64,000 nucleotides of DNA from Streptomyces prunicolor NBRC 13075 (GTDB lineage: Bacteria; Actinomycetota; Actinomycetes; Streptomycetales; Streptomycetaceae): NCBI RefSeq assembly GCF_000367365.1, contig NZ_BARF01000042.1, positions 159,207-223,206 of the forward strand, given 5' to 3'. Under the pieces are notes generated by a model that searched no databases, was not told the origin of the DNA, and saw only the letters and a program-made list of their open reading frames with translations. Below are positions 16,643-25,015 of this stretch, piece by piece. The translations under genes and the position numbers were made by a program. Positions within the stretch are counted from its first letter, which is position 1; every line of letters starts with the position of its first letter.

Positions 16643-17504
16643 CTCCGGAGCTGACGAGGACGGTACGGCGCCGGGCGACGCGACCCGCACCGAGGAACAG
16701 GGGCCGGGCGACTCCACCCCCCAGCCGAGGAAGCCGCGCTCCTTCTGGAAGGAGCTGCCGATCCTGGTGGTCATCGCGCTCGTCCTCGCGCTGTTGATCA
16801 AGACGTTCCTGGTGCAGGCGTTCTCGATCCCCTCCGACTCGATGCAGAACACCCTCCAGCAGGGTGACCGCGTCCTGGTCGACAAGCTCACCCCGTGGTT
16901 CGGTTCCGAGCCCGAGCGCGGTGAGGTCGTCGTCTTCCACGACCCGGACAACTGGCTGGCGGGCGAGCCGGCGGCGAACCCCAACGCCCTGCAGACGGTG
17001 CTCAGTTGGATCGGCCTGATGCCGTCCGCGCAGGAGAAGGACCTCATCAAGCGGGTCATCGGCGTCGGCGGCGACACCATCTCCTGCAGCGGCACGGGCC
17101 CGCTGACGGTCAACGGCAAGGCGCTGAACGAGCCGTACGTCTACCCCGGCAACACCCCTTGCACCAACGACGACCAGGGCGGCCAGTTCACCGTCAAGGT
17201 CCCCAAGGGCGACATCTGGGTGATGGGCGACCACCGGCAGAACTCGCGGGACTCGCGCTACAACCAGTCCGACAAGCACCACGGCATGGTCCCGGTGAAG
17301 GAGGTCGTCGGCCGCGCGATCGTCAAGGCCTGGCCCATCAACCGCTGGGGCACGCTGCCGATCCCGGACACCTTCGACCAGGCGGGCATCAACACCCGGG
17401 CCTCCGCCTCCCGGCTCCTGACGGCCGCGCCGGAGGGCCTCGCCCTCGTCGGTGTCCTGCCGTTGGTCCTGTGGCGCCGCAAGCGGTCGGGCAAGGACGA
17501 GTAA
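16530..17504 (+). CDS. sipY: Type I signal peptidase (SipY-like)
   Basis: 324 residues. The GTG at 16530 is preceded by a very good AAGGAG site, and third-position GC is high from that codon on, so the first 60 acidic, disordered residues are probably real even though they overlap sipX. Then come a membrane segment (about 75-92), IPSDSMQNTLQQGDRVLVDKL with catalytic Ser, DLIKRVIGVGGDTIS with catalytic Lys, GDHRQNSRDSRYN, and a second C-terminal membrane segment ending in WRRKR, giving an N-out/C-out type topology seen in some Streptomyces signal peptidases. Confidence 0.92.
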   Translation: MGDVAVGARSGHDGEEHRGRPVEAPDPVADSAVTSGSDSGADEDGTAPGDATRTEEQGPGDSTPQPRKPRSFWKELPILVVIALVLALLIKTFLVQAFSIPSDSMQNTLQQGDRVLVDKLTPWFGSEPERGEVVVFHDPDNWLAGEPAANPNALQTVLSWIGLMPSAQEKDLIKRVIGVGGDTISCSGTGPLTVNGKALNEPYVYPGNTPCTNDDQGGQFTVKVPKGDIWVMGDHRQNSRDSRYNQSDKHHGMVPVKEVVGRAIVKAWPINRWGTLPIPDTFDQAGINTRASASRLLTAAPEGLALVGVLPLVLWRRKRSGKDE

Positions 17505-17544
17505 AGGCCTTGTAGAGCTTGTGACCTTGGTCCCGGAGGAAGGG

Positions 17545-17574
17545 CTGACCACCCTCGGTACCGCCGGGTAGGGT
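17545..17574 (+). promoter_or_regulatory. Promoter of sipZ (leaderless message likely)
   Basis: -35 CTGACC (17545-17550) and -10 TAGGGT (17569-17574) are separated by 18 nt. The sipZ ATG starts 9 nt after the -10 box, so transcription probably begins at or next to the start codon. This fits reports that sipZ heads its own operon in S. lividans. Confidence 0.6.
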
Positions 17575-17582
17575 GCGGACCC

Positions 17583-18362
17583 ATGGGTGGCGAGAGCGCA
17601 ACACGTACGGCCCCGCGTACCGGCGGTGGCACAGGCAAGGGCCCGGTGGGCAGCCGGACCGGACAGCGGTTGTCCGGACTGGCCGTCGCGCTGGGCCTTG
17701 TGCTGTTCCTCGGAGGCTTCGGCTGGGGAGCGGTGGTCTACCGGCCGTACACGGTGCCGACCGGTTCGATGACGCCGACGATCGACGCGGGCGACCGGGT
17801 GCTGGCCCAGCGGGTCGACGGCGACGAGGTGCACCGCGGCGACGTCGTCGTCTTCACGGACAAGACCTGGGTGACGAACGCGCCCGTGGTCAAGCGCGTG
17901 GTCGCCGTCGGCGGGGACACCGTCTCCTGCTGCACGAACGGCAAGCTGGTCGTCAACGGCAAGCAGATCGCCGAGGACTACCTCAAGGGCGGGCCGGCCG
18001 AGATCAAGACGATCCCCGCGGTGAAGGTCCCCAAGGGCCGCCTCTTCCTCCTCGGCGACGAACGCCAGGGCTCCCTGGACTCCAGCGCCCACCTCACGGA
18101 CGTCGCCGCCGGCACCGTCGCGAGCAGCGCCGTGAGCGCCCGCGTGGACGCCGTCGTCTGGCCCATGAAGGGCATGCTGGAGCGCCCCACCGGCTTCGAG
18201 CCGCTCGGCAGCCTCTCCCACCCCGGCCCGCTGAGCACGATCATCGCCGTGATCGTCGCGGGCGGGGTCCTCGTCCTCGGCGGCGGCGCCTACGGCCCGA
18301 TCGCCAAGCTGGCGGCCGGCCGCCGCGCTCGCACCAGGACGGAGCCCGCCGGTGCCCGCTGA
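17583..18362 (+). CDS. sipZ: Type I signal peptidase (SipZ-like)
   Basis: 259 residues. Membrane segment near 37-55, then VPTGSMTPTIDAGDRVLAQRV with catalytic Ser, VVKRVVAVGGDTVS with catalytic Lys, GDERQGSLDSSAH as box E (His of GDHR replaced by Glu), and a C-terminal membrane segment (about 218-240). It has its own promoter and its 3' end overlaps the NUDIX gene by 11 nt, so the two are co-transcribed. It is the most divergent of the four paralogues here. Confidence 0.9.
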   Translation: MGGESATRTAPRTGGGTGKGPVGSRTGQRLSGLAVALGLVLFLGGFGWGAVVYRPYTVPTGSMTPTIDAGDRVLAQRVDGDEVHRGDVVVFTDKTWVTNAPVVKRVVAVGGDTVSCCTNGKLVVNGKQIAEDYLKGGPAEIKTIPAVKVPKGRLFLLGDERQGSLDSSAHLTDVAAGTVASSAVSARVDAVVWPMKGMLERPTGFEPLGSLSHPGPLSTIIAVIVAGGVLVLGGGAYGPIAKLAAGRRARTRTEPAGAR

Positions 18363-18891
18363 GGCCACCGAGGAGGGCGCCTACGGCGACTCGTACGAGG
18401 GCGGTCTGCGCAAGGTCGCCCGGGTGATCCTCCTCGACCCGCAGGACCGCATCCTGCTGCTCCACGGCCATGAGCCGGACGATCCGTCCGACGACTGGTG
18501 GTTCACGCCGGGCGGCGGCCTGGAGGGCGACGAGACCCACGAGGAGGCGGCGCTACGGGAACTCGCGGAGGAGACCGGCATCACCCAGGTCGAACTCGGC
18601 CCGGTGCTGTGGACGCGGACGTGTTCCTTCCCGTTCGCGGGCCGCCGCTGGGACCAGGACGAGTGGTACTACCTGGCCAGGACGTCCGCCACGGCCGAGG
18701 GCGTACCCGGCGCCACGGCCCTCACCGAGCTGGAGCGCCGCAGCGTCTCCGGAGCGCGTTGGTGGACGTACCGGGAACTGGACCGGGCGCATGAGACGGT
18801 GTATCCGACCAGACTCGCCGAGCTGCTCCGCAGGCTGCTCGACGAAGGTCCCCCGGCCGGGCCCGTGACCCTCGACACCGAAATCGTCTAG
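18352..18891 (+). CDS. NUDIX hydrolase
   Basis: 179 residues. The NUDIX box is intact (GGGLEGDETHEEAALRELAEETGI near 55-80), so it should hydrolyse a nucleoside-diphosphate-linked substrate with a divalent metal. The substrate is not predictable. The GTG start lies inside the sipZ 3' end. It belongs to the sipZ transcription unit. A gap of 56 nt to the next gene contains a GAAGGGGAA ribosome site. Confidence 0.9.
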   Translation: MPAEATEEGAYGDSYEGGLRKVARVILLDPQDRILLLHGHEPDDPSDDWWFTPGGGLEGDETHEEAALRELAEETGITQVELGPVLWTRTCSFPFAGRRWDQDEWYYLARTSATAEGVPGATALTELERRSVSGARWWTYRELDRAHETVYPTRLAELLRRLLDEGPPAGPVTLDTEIV

Positions 18892-18947
18892 GGGCTTACG
18901 GGACTGGCGCACAATGGTGGGATCGCACGGGTGAAGGGGAACATGCC

Positions 18948-19256
18948 ATGAGCGCCGAGGACCTCGAAAAGTACGAGACCGAGATGGAGCTGAAGCTCTA
19001 CCGGGAGTACCGCGATGTCGTCGGTCTGTTCAAATATGTGATCGAGACCGAACGGCGCTTCTACCTCACCAATGACTACGAGATGCAGGTGCACTCGGTT
19101 CAGGGCGAGGTGTTCTTCGAGGTGTCCATGGCGGATGCCTGGGTGTGGGACATGTATCGACCGGCTCGCTTCGTGAAACAGGTCCGCGTGCTCACGTTCA
19201 AGGACGTGAACATCGAGGAGCTGAACAAGAGCGATCTGGAGCTGCCGGGCGGGTGA
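18948..19256 (+). CDS. Conserved actinobacterial DUF2469 protein
   Basis: 102 residues, acidic, starting MSAEDLEKYETEMELKLYRE and ending NIEELNKSDLELP. This is the highly conserved DUF2469 family that accompanies yraN and the sip genes in actinobacteria. No enzyme motif is visible; it has many Tyr/Trp/Phe residues and looks like a compact soluble protein. A good ribosome site (GAAGGGG) precedes the ATG. Function unknown. Confidence 0.9.
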   Translation: MSAEDLEKYETEMELKLYREYRDVVGLFKYVIETERRFYLTNDYEMQVHSVQGEVFFEVSMADAWVWDMYRPARFVKQVRVLTFKDVNIEELNKSDLELPGG

Positions 19257-19330
19257 CGGCGGTGCGGTGACGGCGGCTGCCCGCGGGGTGGCTTTCACCC
19301 GTGTGGGTGACGGAGTTCTCCACAATCACT

Positions 19331-19365
19331 GAACGGTCCACCAAGATCCACTTGGTGGACCGTTC
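19331..19365 (+). terminator. Strong hairpin terminator
   Basis: A perfect 15-bp stem (19331-19345 with 19351-19365) and a 5-nt loop between the DUF2469 gene and yraN, ending the sipZ-NUDIX-DUF2469 unit. Confidence 0.9.
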
Positions 19366-19398
19366 TGCGTGACGGTTGGTGCCGGAGGTGGTGCCGAC

Positions 19399-19761
19399 AT
19401 GAACGCACGCAGTGCACTCGGCGAGTACGGCGAGACGGTGGCCGCAGGACGGCTGATCGCGGCCGGTATGACGGTCCTGGAGCGCAACTGGCGCTGTGGC
19501 AGGACCGGAGAGATCGACATCGTGGCGCGGGACGGCGACGTCCTGGTGGTCTGCGAGGTCAAGACCCGGCGGAGGGGCGCCTTCCAGCACCCGATGGCCG
19601 CCGTCACACCCCAGAAGGCGGAGCGCCTACGCGGCCTCGCCGAGCGGTGGATCCACGCGCACGGCGGAGCCCCGCCGGGAGGGGTCCGGATCGACCTGGT
19701 GGGCGTCGTCGTGCCCCGGCGCGGCAGGGCCGTGGTCGAGCACGCCCGGGGGGTGTTCTGA
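19399..19761 (+). CDS. YraN/UPF0102 family nuclease-like protein
   Basis: 120 residues with the restriction-endonuclease-like core of the YraN family: GEYGE near the N-terminus, GEIDIVARDGDVLVVCEVKTR (an E-x(n)-D-x(n)-ExK type site), and QKAERLRGLAERW. The ATG at 19399 is chosen over a GTG at 19369 because a GGAGGT site sits in front of it and residues align with the family start. It is followed 1 nt later by the comM-like gene and then dprA, the standard yraN-comM-dprA arrangement, pointing to DNA uptake, recombination or repair. Confidence 0.9.
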   Translation: MNARSALGEYGETVAAGRLIAAGMTVLERNWRCGRTGEIDIVARDGDVLVVCEVKTRRRGAFQHPMAAVTPQKAERLRGLAERWIHAHGGAPPGGVRIDLVGVVVPRRGRAVVEHARGVF

Positions 19762-19762
19762 G

Positions 19763-21388
19763 ATGGGGTTCGCTCGTACGTGTTCGGTGGCTCTGGTGGG
19801 CGTCGAGGGCGTGGTCGTCGAGGTGCAGGCCGACCTCGAACCGGGCGTCGCGGCGTTCACGCTGGTGGGGCTGCCCGACAAGAGCCTGACGGAGAGCAAG
19901 GACCGGGTGCGGGCCGCGGTCGTCAACTCGGGAGCGCCCTGGCCGCAGAAGAAACTGACCGTCGGGCTCAGCCCGGCGTCGGTGCCGAAGAGCGGCAGCG
20001 GGTTCGACCTCGCTGTGGCGGCGGCCGTCCTCGGTGCGGCCGAGCGGATCGATCCGCGCGTGCTCGCCGACATCGTGATGATCGGCGAACTGGGCCTGGA
20101 CGGGCGGGTCCGGCCGGTCCGGGGCATCCTGCCCGCCGTGCTGGCCGCCGCGGACTCCGGATACGAGCAGGTCGTCGTCCCGGAGTGCGCCGCCGCCGAG
20201 GCGTCGCTCGTGCCCGGGGTGTCCGTCCTGGGCGTCCGCACCCTGCGGCAGCTGATCGCCGTACTAGCCGACGAACCCGTACCCGACGAGGACCCGGACG
20301 AACTGGGACGCCCGGACCCGCTGCTCGCCGGGCTGCGTATGCCCGGCACGGGAGCTGCCACCGGGATGCACAGTGTGGGCGCGTCCCAGCACGACCCGGG
20401 GCACGATCTCGCCGATGTCGTCGGCCAGTTCTCGGCGCGGACGGCGGTGGAGGTATCGGCGGCCGGCGGCCATCACCTGTTCCTCGAAGGCCCACCGGGG
20501 GCCGGTAAGACGATGCTCGCGGAGCGGCTGCCCGCGGTCCTGCCCCGGCTCGACCGGCAGGAGTCCCTGGAAGTCACGGCGGTCCACTCGGTGGCGGGCC
20601 TGCTGCCGCCGGGCAAACCCCTGATCGACGTCGCTCCCTACTGCGCCCCGCACCACTCGGCCACGATGCAGGCCCTCGTCGGCGGCGGACAGGGGATCGC
20701 ACGGCCCGGGGCGGTGTCGCTGTCTCATCGAGGCGTCCTGTTCCTTGATGAGACACCGGAGTTCAGCGGTCAGGCGCTGGATGCGCTACGGCAGCCACTT
20801 GAGGCCGGGCATGTGGTGATCGCGCGCAGCGCGGGCGTGGTCCGGTTCCCGGCGAGGTTCCTGATGGTGCTCGCGGCCAACCCCTGTCCGTGCGGCCGTT
20901 TCTCGCAGACCGACGACCTGTGCGAGTGCGCGCCGATGTCGATCCGGAGGTACCAGGCCAGGCTCTCCGGGCCGTTGCTCGACCGGGTGGACCTGCGGGT
21001 GGAGGTGGACCGTGTCACGCGTGACCAGCTCACCGGGCGCGGTTCGCGGGGCGAGTCCACGGCGACGGTCGCGGATCGGGTACGGGCGGCCAGGGAGCGG
21101 GCGGCGGCGCGGCTCGCGGACACGCCCTGGCGCACCAACAGCGAGGTGCCCGGCCGCGAACTGCGCAGCCGCTGGCACGCCGAGCGCGGCGCGATGGACG
21201 AGGCCGAGCGCAGCCTGGAGCGCGGCGCGCTCACCGCGCGCGGGCTCGACCGGGTACTGCGCGTCGCCTGGACGGTCGCGGACCTCGTCGGCCACGACCG
21301 ACCCGGCGCGACGGATGTAGCCCTCGCGCTCCAACTGCGCACGGGCGTACCGCGAGGCGTGCCGATGGCTATCGGGGCGATGACGTGA
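19763..21388 (+). CDS. YifB/ComM-type Mg-chelatase-like AAA+ ATPase
   Basis: 541 residues. An N-terminal ChlI-like/Lon-protease-like domain (GLPDKSLTESKDRVRAA, PASVPKSGSGFDLA) is followed by an AAA+ module with EGPPGAGKT near 242-250 and Walker B GVLFLDETPEF near 323. A CPCG/C-C zinc-like segment lies in NPCPCGRFSQTDDLCEC, and a C-terminal Mg-chelatase subunit domain follows. ComM is a hexameric branch-migration helicase that promotes integration of incoming single-stranded DNA in competent bacteria. The start is 1 nt after yraN and the end overlaps dprA by 4 nt (GTGA). Confidence 0.92.
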   Translation: MGFARTCSVALVGVEGVVVEVQADLEPGVAAFTLVGLPDKSLTESKDRVRAAVVNSGAPWPQKKLTVGLSPASVPKSGSGFDLAVAAAVLGAAERIDPRVLADIVMIGELGLDGRVRPVRGILPAVLAAADSGYEQVVVPECAAAEASLVPGVSVLGVRTLRQLIAVLADEPVPDEDPDELGRPDPLLAGLRMPGTGAATGMHSVGASQHDPGHDLADVVGQFSARTAVEVSAAGGHHLFLEGPPGAGKTMLAERLPAVLPRLDRQESLEVTAVHSVAGLLPPGKPLIDVAPYCAPHHSATMQALVGGGQGIARPGAVSLSHRGVLFLDETPEFSGQALDALRQPLEAGHVVIARSAGVVRFPARFLMVLAANPCPCGRFSQTDDLCECAPMSIRRYQARLSGPLLDRVDLRVEVDRVTRDQLTGRGSRGESTATVADRVRAARERAAARLADTPWRTNSEVPGRELRSRWHAERGAMDEAERSLERGALTARGLDRVLRVAWTVADLVGHDRPGATDVALALQLRTGVPRGVPMAIGAMT

Positions 21389-23175
21389 CCCGGGCCGATG
21401 GCTCGGGCGGGGTCAATGACGGGATGGGGGTCGATGGGTGGGCCGGGAGTTCTGATCGGGCTGGGGCTGATGGTGCTGGCGGGGCCAATGGCCGGACCGG
21501 GATCGGGGGCGCGACTGGGGGCGACGGCCGGATGGGGGTCGATGGCTGGGCCGGGAGTTCTGAGCGGGCCGGGATTGATGGCGCTGGCGGTGCCGAAGGC
21601 CGGACCGGGACCGATGGCGCGACCGGGGCCGATGACCGGATGGGGGTCGATGGCTGGGCTGGGAGTCCTGATCGCGCTGGGGCCGATGGCGTGGGCGGGG
21701 CCAATGACCGGGCCCGGATCGAGGGCGCGACCGGGACCGGTCAACTGAGCGGGGCCGATGGCTGGGTCGGAACCACTGGCGCGACCGGGGCCGATGGCCG
21801 CGTCCGCGCCGATGGCCGGGACGGGACCGGTGATGCGATCGGGGCCGACCACGTGACCTGGGCCGATGACATGACCCGGGCCGGTGACACGGGCGGGGTC
21901 AATGACGGGACGGGGGGCGATGGCCGGGTCGGAGCCGACCACGTGACCTGGGCTGATGACCGGGTCGGGACCGGTGGCCTGGCCGGGGCCGACGACGCGA
22001 TCGGGGTTCATGACCGGACCGGGGCCCAAGACGCGGGCGACGATCTGCTCGCCCGCGTCTTTCTGGCCCGGGTCGTCGAACCCGGGGACGAGGTCGCCGG
22101 TCGGTGGGTCCGGGAGCTGGGGGCCGTTGAGGTCGCCCGGCGGTTCGGGAACGGAGGGCCGCAGCTCACCGGGGTGACCGACAAGCGGTGGGCCGGGCTG
22201 TGCGCGCGGGCCGGACTGGTCGAGCCCGGGCGGGACTTGGCCGTCGCACACGATGCCGGCGTCCGGTTCGTGTGTCCCGGTGATGTCGAGTGGCCCGCCC
22301 AGCTCGACGATCTCGGGGACGCGCGGCCGATCGGACTGTGGGTGCGCGGGCATCCCAACCTGCGGGTGTTGGCACTCAAGTCGGTCGCCGTCGTCGGCGC
22401 CCGCGCCTGCACCGAGTACGGCGCGCACATGGCGGCCACCCTCGCCGCCGGACTGGCCGAACGCGGCTGGGTGGTCGTGTCCGGCGGAGCCTACGGAGTC
22501 GACGGTGCCGCCCATCGCGGCGCCCTCGGCGCGACCGACGTCACCGTCGCCGTGCTTGCCTGCGGCGTCGATCGGCCTTACCCGCGCGGGCATGCCGAGT
22601 TGATCCGGAGGATCGCCGAACAGGGGCTCGTGGTCGGCGAGTTGCCGCCCGGCGAGCATCCGACGCCGAGCAGGTTCATCCTCCGGAACCGGGTGATCGC
22701 CGCGCTCACCAGGGGCACCGTGGTGGTCGAGGCCGCGTACCGGAGCGGGTCGCTCGTCACGGCGCGGGCCGCGCAGCGGTTGGGGCGCCACACGATGGGG
22801 GTGCCCGGGCCTGCCACAAGTGCACTGTCCGCCGGGGTGCACGAACTGCTGCGCGGGGACGCGGTACTGGTCACCGACGTGGCGGAAATCGTCGAACTGG
22901 TCGGCGGCATGGGCGAACTGGCCCCCGACCGACGCGGACCGGTGCTCCCGCGCGACCTGTTGGAACCGGCCGCCCGGCGCATCCTCGCCGCACTGCCCGG
23001 CAACAGGGCCGCGTTGCCACGGGAGATCGCGCGCGGCGCGCAGACCACGGAGGACGACGCGATCGCGAGACTGTACGAACTCCGAGCACTTGGTTACGTC
23101 GAACGACACGGCGACGGCTGGAAGTTGACACGCCAGGCGATGATCTCGGTCCGGCCCGATCGGGGGCGCCGTTGA
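21385..23175 (+). CDS. dprA: DprA with repeat-built N-terminal extension
   Basis: 596 residues, against roughly 300-390 for ordinary DprA. The C-terminal two-thirds is a normal DNA-processing protein: an N-terminal helical region from about 216 (DLLARVFLARVVEPGD), the Rossmann-like fold with SVAVVGARACTEYG near 333 and GGAYGVDGAAHRGAL, and a C-terminal winged helix. It loads RecA on incoming ssDNA. Residues 1-216 are low-complexity Gly/Asp/Ala/Thr/Arg sequence dominated by three 36-residue repeats. The GTG at 21385 overlaps comM and no convincing internal start lies before 22033, so the extension is probably translated. Codon use in the repeats still favours this frame but is less extreme. 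Confidence 0.88.
   Translation: MTRADGSGGVNDGMGVDGWAGSSDRAGADGAGGANGRTGIGGATGGDGRMGVDGWAGSSERAGIDGAGGAEGRTGTDGATGADDRMGVDGWAGSPDRAGADGVGGANDRARIEGATGTGQLSGADGWVGTTGATGADGRVRADGRDGTGDAIGADHVTWADDMTRAGDTGGVNDGTGGDGRVGADHVTWADDRVGTGGLAGADDAIGVHDRTGAQDAGDDLLARVFLARVVEPGDEVAGRWVRELGAVEVARRFGNGGPQLTGVTDKRWAGLCARAGLVEPGRDLAVAHDAGVRFVCPGDVEWPAQLDDLGDARPIGLWVRGHPNLRVLALKSVAVVGARACTEYGAHMAATLAAGLAERGWVVVSGGAYGVDGAAHRGALGATDVTVAVLACGVDRPYPRGHAELIRRIAEQGLVVGELPPGEHPTPSRFILRNRVIAALTRGTVVVEAAYRSGSLVTARAAQRLGRHTMGVPGPATSALSAGVHELLRGDAVLVTDVAEIVELVGGMGELAPDRRGPVLPRDLLEPAARRILAALPGNRAALPREIARGAQTTEDDAIARLYELRALGYVERHGDGWKLTRQAMISVRPDRGRR
21424..21747 (+). repeat. Three 108-bp tandem repeats inside dprA
   Basis: Units 21424-21531, 21532-21639 and 21640-21747 each begin ATGGGGGTCGATGG and encode 36 residues starting MGVDGWAGS. 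A further 90-nt-spaced pair encoding ADHVTWADD occurs near 21846 and 21936. The period is a multiple of three, so copy changes would keep the frame. Confidence 0.92.
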
Positions 23176-23446
23176 CCGAGCGTGTTCGGCCGTCCGGGGG
23201 AACCCCGACACCCTTGGGAATTCCCGCAGTTGGCGCATTTCGATGATCACGCAGAGCAATCGGAGTGCCCCGTTCCGGCACCCTCTCGAACGCGTCCGTG
23301 CCCGGTCCGAGCCCCGCCCTTCGCACACCGCGACACTCCAGTCACGCTACGCTCACGGGGATTCCGGCACAGACCGGCATCTCCCCATCACTCCGACAGC
23401 TCACCCAGGCACCCCCACTTCACGGCAGAACGGCACAAGGCGACGA

Positions 23447-24289
23447 ATGCCCCAGCACACCTCCGGGTCCGACCGGGCGGCGATCCCCCCAGCCGCCCGT
23501 GACGGTGGCAGCGTCCGGCCGCCCGCTCCCTCGACGCTTGACGAGCTGTGGCGGTCGTACAAGACGACGGGCGATGAGCGGCTGCGTGAGCAGCTGATCC
23601 TGCACTACTCGCCGCTCGTGAAGTACGTCGCGGGACGGGTGAGCGTCGGGCTGCCGCCCAATGTGGAACAGGCGGACTTCGTGTCGTCGGGGGTGTTCGG
23701 ACTGATCGACGCGATCGAGAAGTTCGACATCGAGCGGGAGATCAAGTTCGAGACGTACGCGATCACCCGCATCCGGGGCGCGATGATCGACGAACTGCGC
23801 GCGCTGGACTGGATTCCGCGCTCGGTGCGGCAGAAGGCGCGGAACGTGGAGCGGGCGTACGCCACGCTGGAGGCGCGGCTCAGGCGCACGCCCAGTGAGG
23901 GCGAGGTGGCCGCCGAGATGGGCATCGCGGTGGAGGAACTCCACGCCGTCTTCAGCCAGTTGTCGCTGGCGAACGTGGTCGCCCTGGAGGAGCTGCTGCA
24001 CGCCGGCGGCGAGGGCGGCGACCGGCTCAGCCTGATGGACACCCTGGAGGACACCGCCGCCGACAACCCGGTGGAGGTGGCCGAAGGGCGGGAGCTGCGA
24101 CGGTTCCTGGCGCGGGCGATCAACACATTGCCGGAGCGCGAGAAGACGGTCGTCACGCTGTACTACTACGAGGGCCTCACGCTCGCCGAGATCGGCAACG
24201 TGCTCGGGGTGACCGAGAGCCGGGTCAGCCAGATCCACACCAAGTCCGTGTTGCAGCTGCGCGCCAAGCTGGCGAGTTTCGGCCGTTGA
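23447..24289 (+). CDS. whiG: Sporulation sigma factor WhiG
   Basis: 280 residues. A FliA/sigma-28-type RNA polymerase sigma factor that commits aerial hyphae to sporulation. Region 2 (LHYSPLVKYVAGRV through GLIDAIEKFDIEREIKFETYAITRIRGAMIDELR), region 3 (RTPSEGEVAAEMGI) and region 4 (LPEREKTVVTLYYYEGLTLAEIGNVLGVTESRVSQI) are all present. The ATG at 23447 has an AAGGCGACGA ribosome site; the open frame upstream reads into leader DNA. The 271 nt before it hold the promoter region; I could not place a confident BldD box by eye. An anti-sigma (RsiG) is known for WhiG but is not adjacent here. Confidence 0.97.
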   Translation: MPQHTSGSDRAAIPPAARDGGSVRPPAPSTLDELWRSYKTTGDERLREQLILHYSPLVKYVAGRVSVGLPPNVEQADFVSSGVFGLIDAIEKFDIEREIKFETYAITRIRGAMIDELRALDWIPRSVRQKARNVERAYATLEARLRRTPSEGEVAAEMGIAVEELHAVFSQLSLANVVALEELLHAGGEGGDRLSLMDTLEDTAADNPVEVAEGRELRRFLARAINTLPEREKTVVTLYYYEGLTLAEIGNVLGVTESRVSQIHTKSVLQLRAKLASFGR

Positions 24290-24383
24290 GCAGAAGACGT
24301 ACCGCCTTCTCGACCTCGCAGAATCGTGCCTGCATGGCCCTTGTCACTCCCGTCGGGCGTGGACCGTCCGTAGAGTGGTTGAC

Positions 24384-24965
24384 GTGCCAAGGATTCGAGC
24401 GGCCTCCGTGGCCGAGCACCGGTCGATGCAGCGAGCCGCCCTGCTGGACGCGGCTCGTTCCCTGCTGTCCGAGGGTGGGACGGAGGCGCTGACGTTCCCG
24501 GCCCTGGCCGAGCGGACGGGGCTCGCGCGGTCGTCCGTGTACGAGTACTTCCGCTCCCGGGCCGCTGTCGTCGAGGAGCTGTGCGAGGTCGACTTTCCCG
24601 TGTGGGCGGCGGATGTGTCGGCGGCGATGCAACGTGCTGACTCGGCGGAGGGCAAGGTCGAGGCGTATGTGCGGCAGCAGCTTGCGTTGGTCGGGGATCG
24701 GCGGCATCGGGCTGTGGTTGCCATCTCGGCGAGTGAACTGGACGCCGGGGCGCGGGAGAAGATCCGGGCCGCGCATGGCGGGTTGGTGGCGATGATCGTC
24801 TCCGCGCTCGGGGAGATGGGGCATGGGGAGCCTCGGCTGGCGGCCATGTTGCTGCAAGGGGTTGTTGATGCGGCTGTGCGGCGGATTGAGTTGGGGGCCG
24901 CGGAGGATCCCTCGGTGATTACTGAGGCTGCGGTGAGTATGGCTTTGCGGGGCGTTCAGGGTTGA
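24384..24965 (+). CDS. TetR-family transcriptional regulator
   Basis: 193 residues. The N-terminal helix-turn-helix (LLDAARSLLSEGGTEALTFPALAERTGLARSSVYEYFRS) is typical TetR. The ligand domain is not informative. GTG 24384 fits the family start; a GTG at 24375 is in frame. A TAGAGT at 24371-24376 lies 7 nt before 24384, suggesting a leaderless transcript. It is downstream of whiG on the same strand and convergent with the LytM gene. The target is unknown. Third-position GC drops towards the 3' end. Confidence 0.88.
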   Translation: MPRIRAASVAEHRSMQRAALLDAARSLLSEGGTEALTFPALAERTGLARSSVYEYFRSRAAVVEELCEVDFPVWAADVSAAMQRADSAEGKVEAYVRQQLALVGDRRHRAVVAISASELDAGAREKIRAAHGGLVAMIVSALGEMGHGEPRLAAMLLQGVVDAAVRRIELGAAEDPSVITEAAVSMALRGVQG

Positions 24966-24985
24966 GTTTTGGCTGCGGGTTCGGT

Positions 24986-25015
24986 GGGGGCTGGTCGCGC
25001 AGTTCCCCGCGCCCC
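24986..25015. repeat. Dispersed Streptomyces intergenic repeat
   Basis: The segment GGGGGCTGGTCGCGCAGTTC continuing to CCCCGCGCCCC is a sequence I recognise as recurring in intergenic regions of many Streptomyces genomes. It forms a GGGG...CCCC stem and lies between the convergent TetR and LytM genes, so it may act as a terminator for both. Confidence 0.7.

Noticed and set aside
21424..21747. CRISPR array or minisatellite outside genes
   Set aside because: Repeats are 108 bp without spacers and lie in frame inside dprA.
20770..23328. An 852-residue minus-strand frame through comM and dprA with striking Gly-Pro repeats
   Set aside because: It is the mirror of the dprA repeats and coding bias; ComM and DprA motifs are on the plus strand and no family motif appears on the minus strand.
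23177..23446. N-terminal extension of WhiG from 23243
   Set aside because: The open frame upstream lacks coding-like residues and the known-length protein starts at 23447 with a ribosome site.
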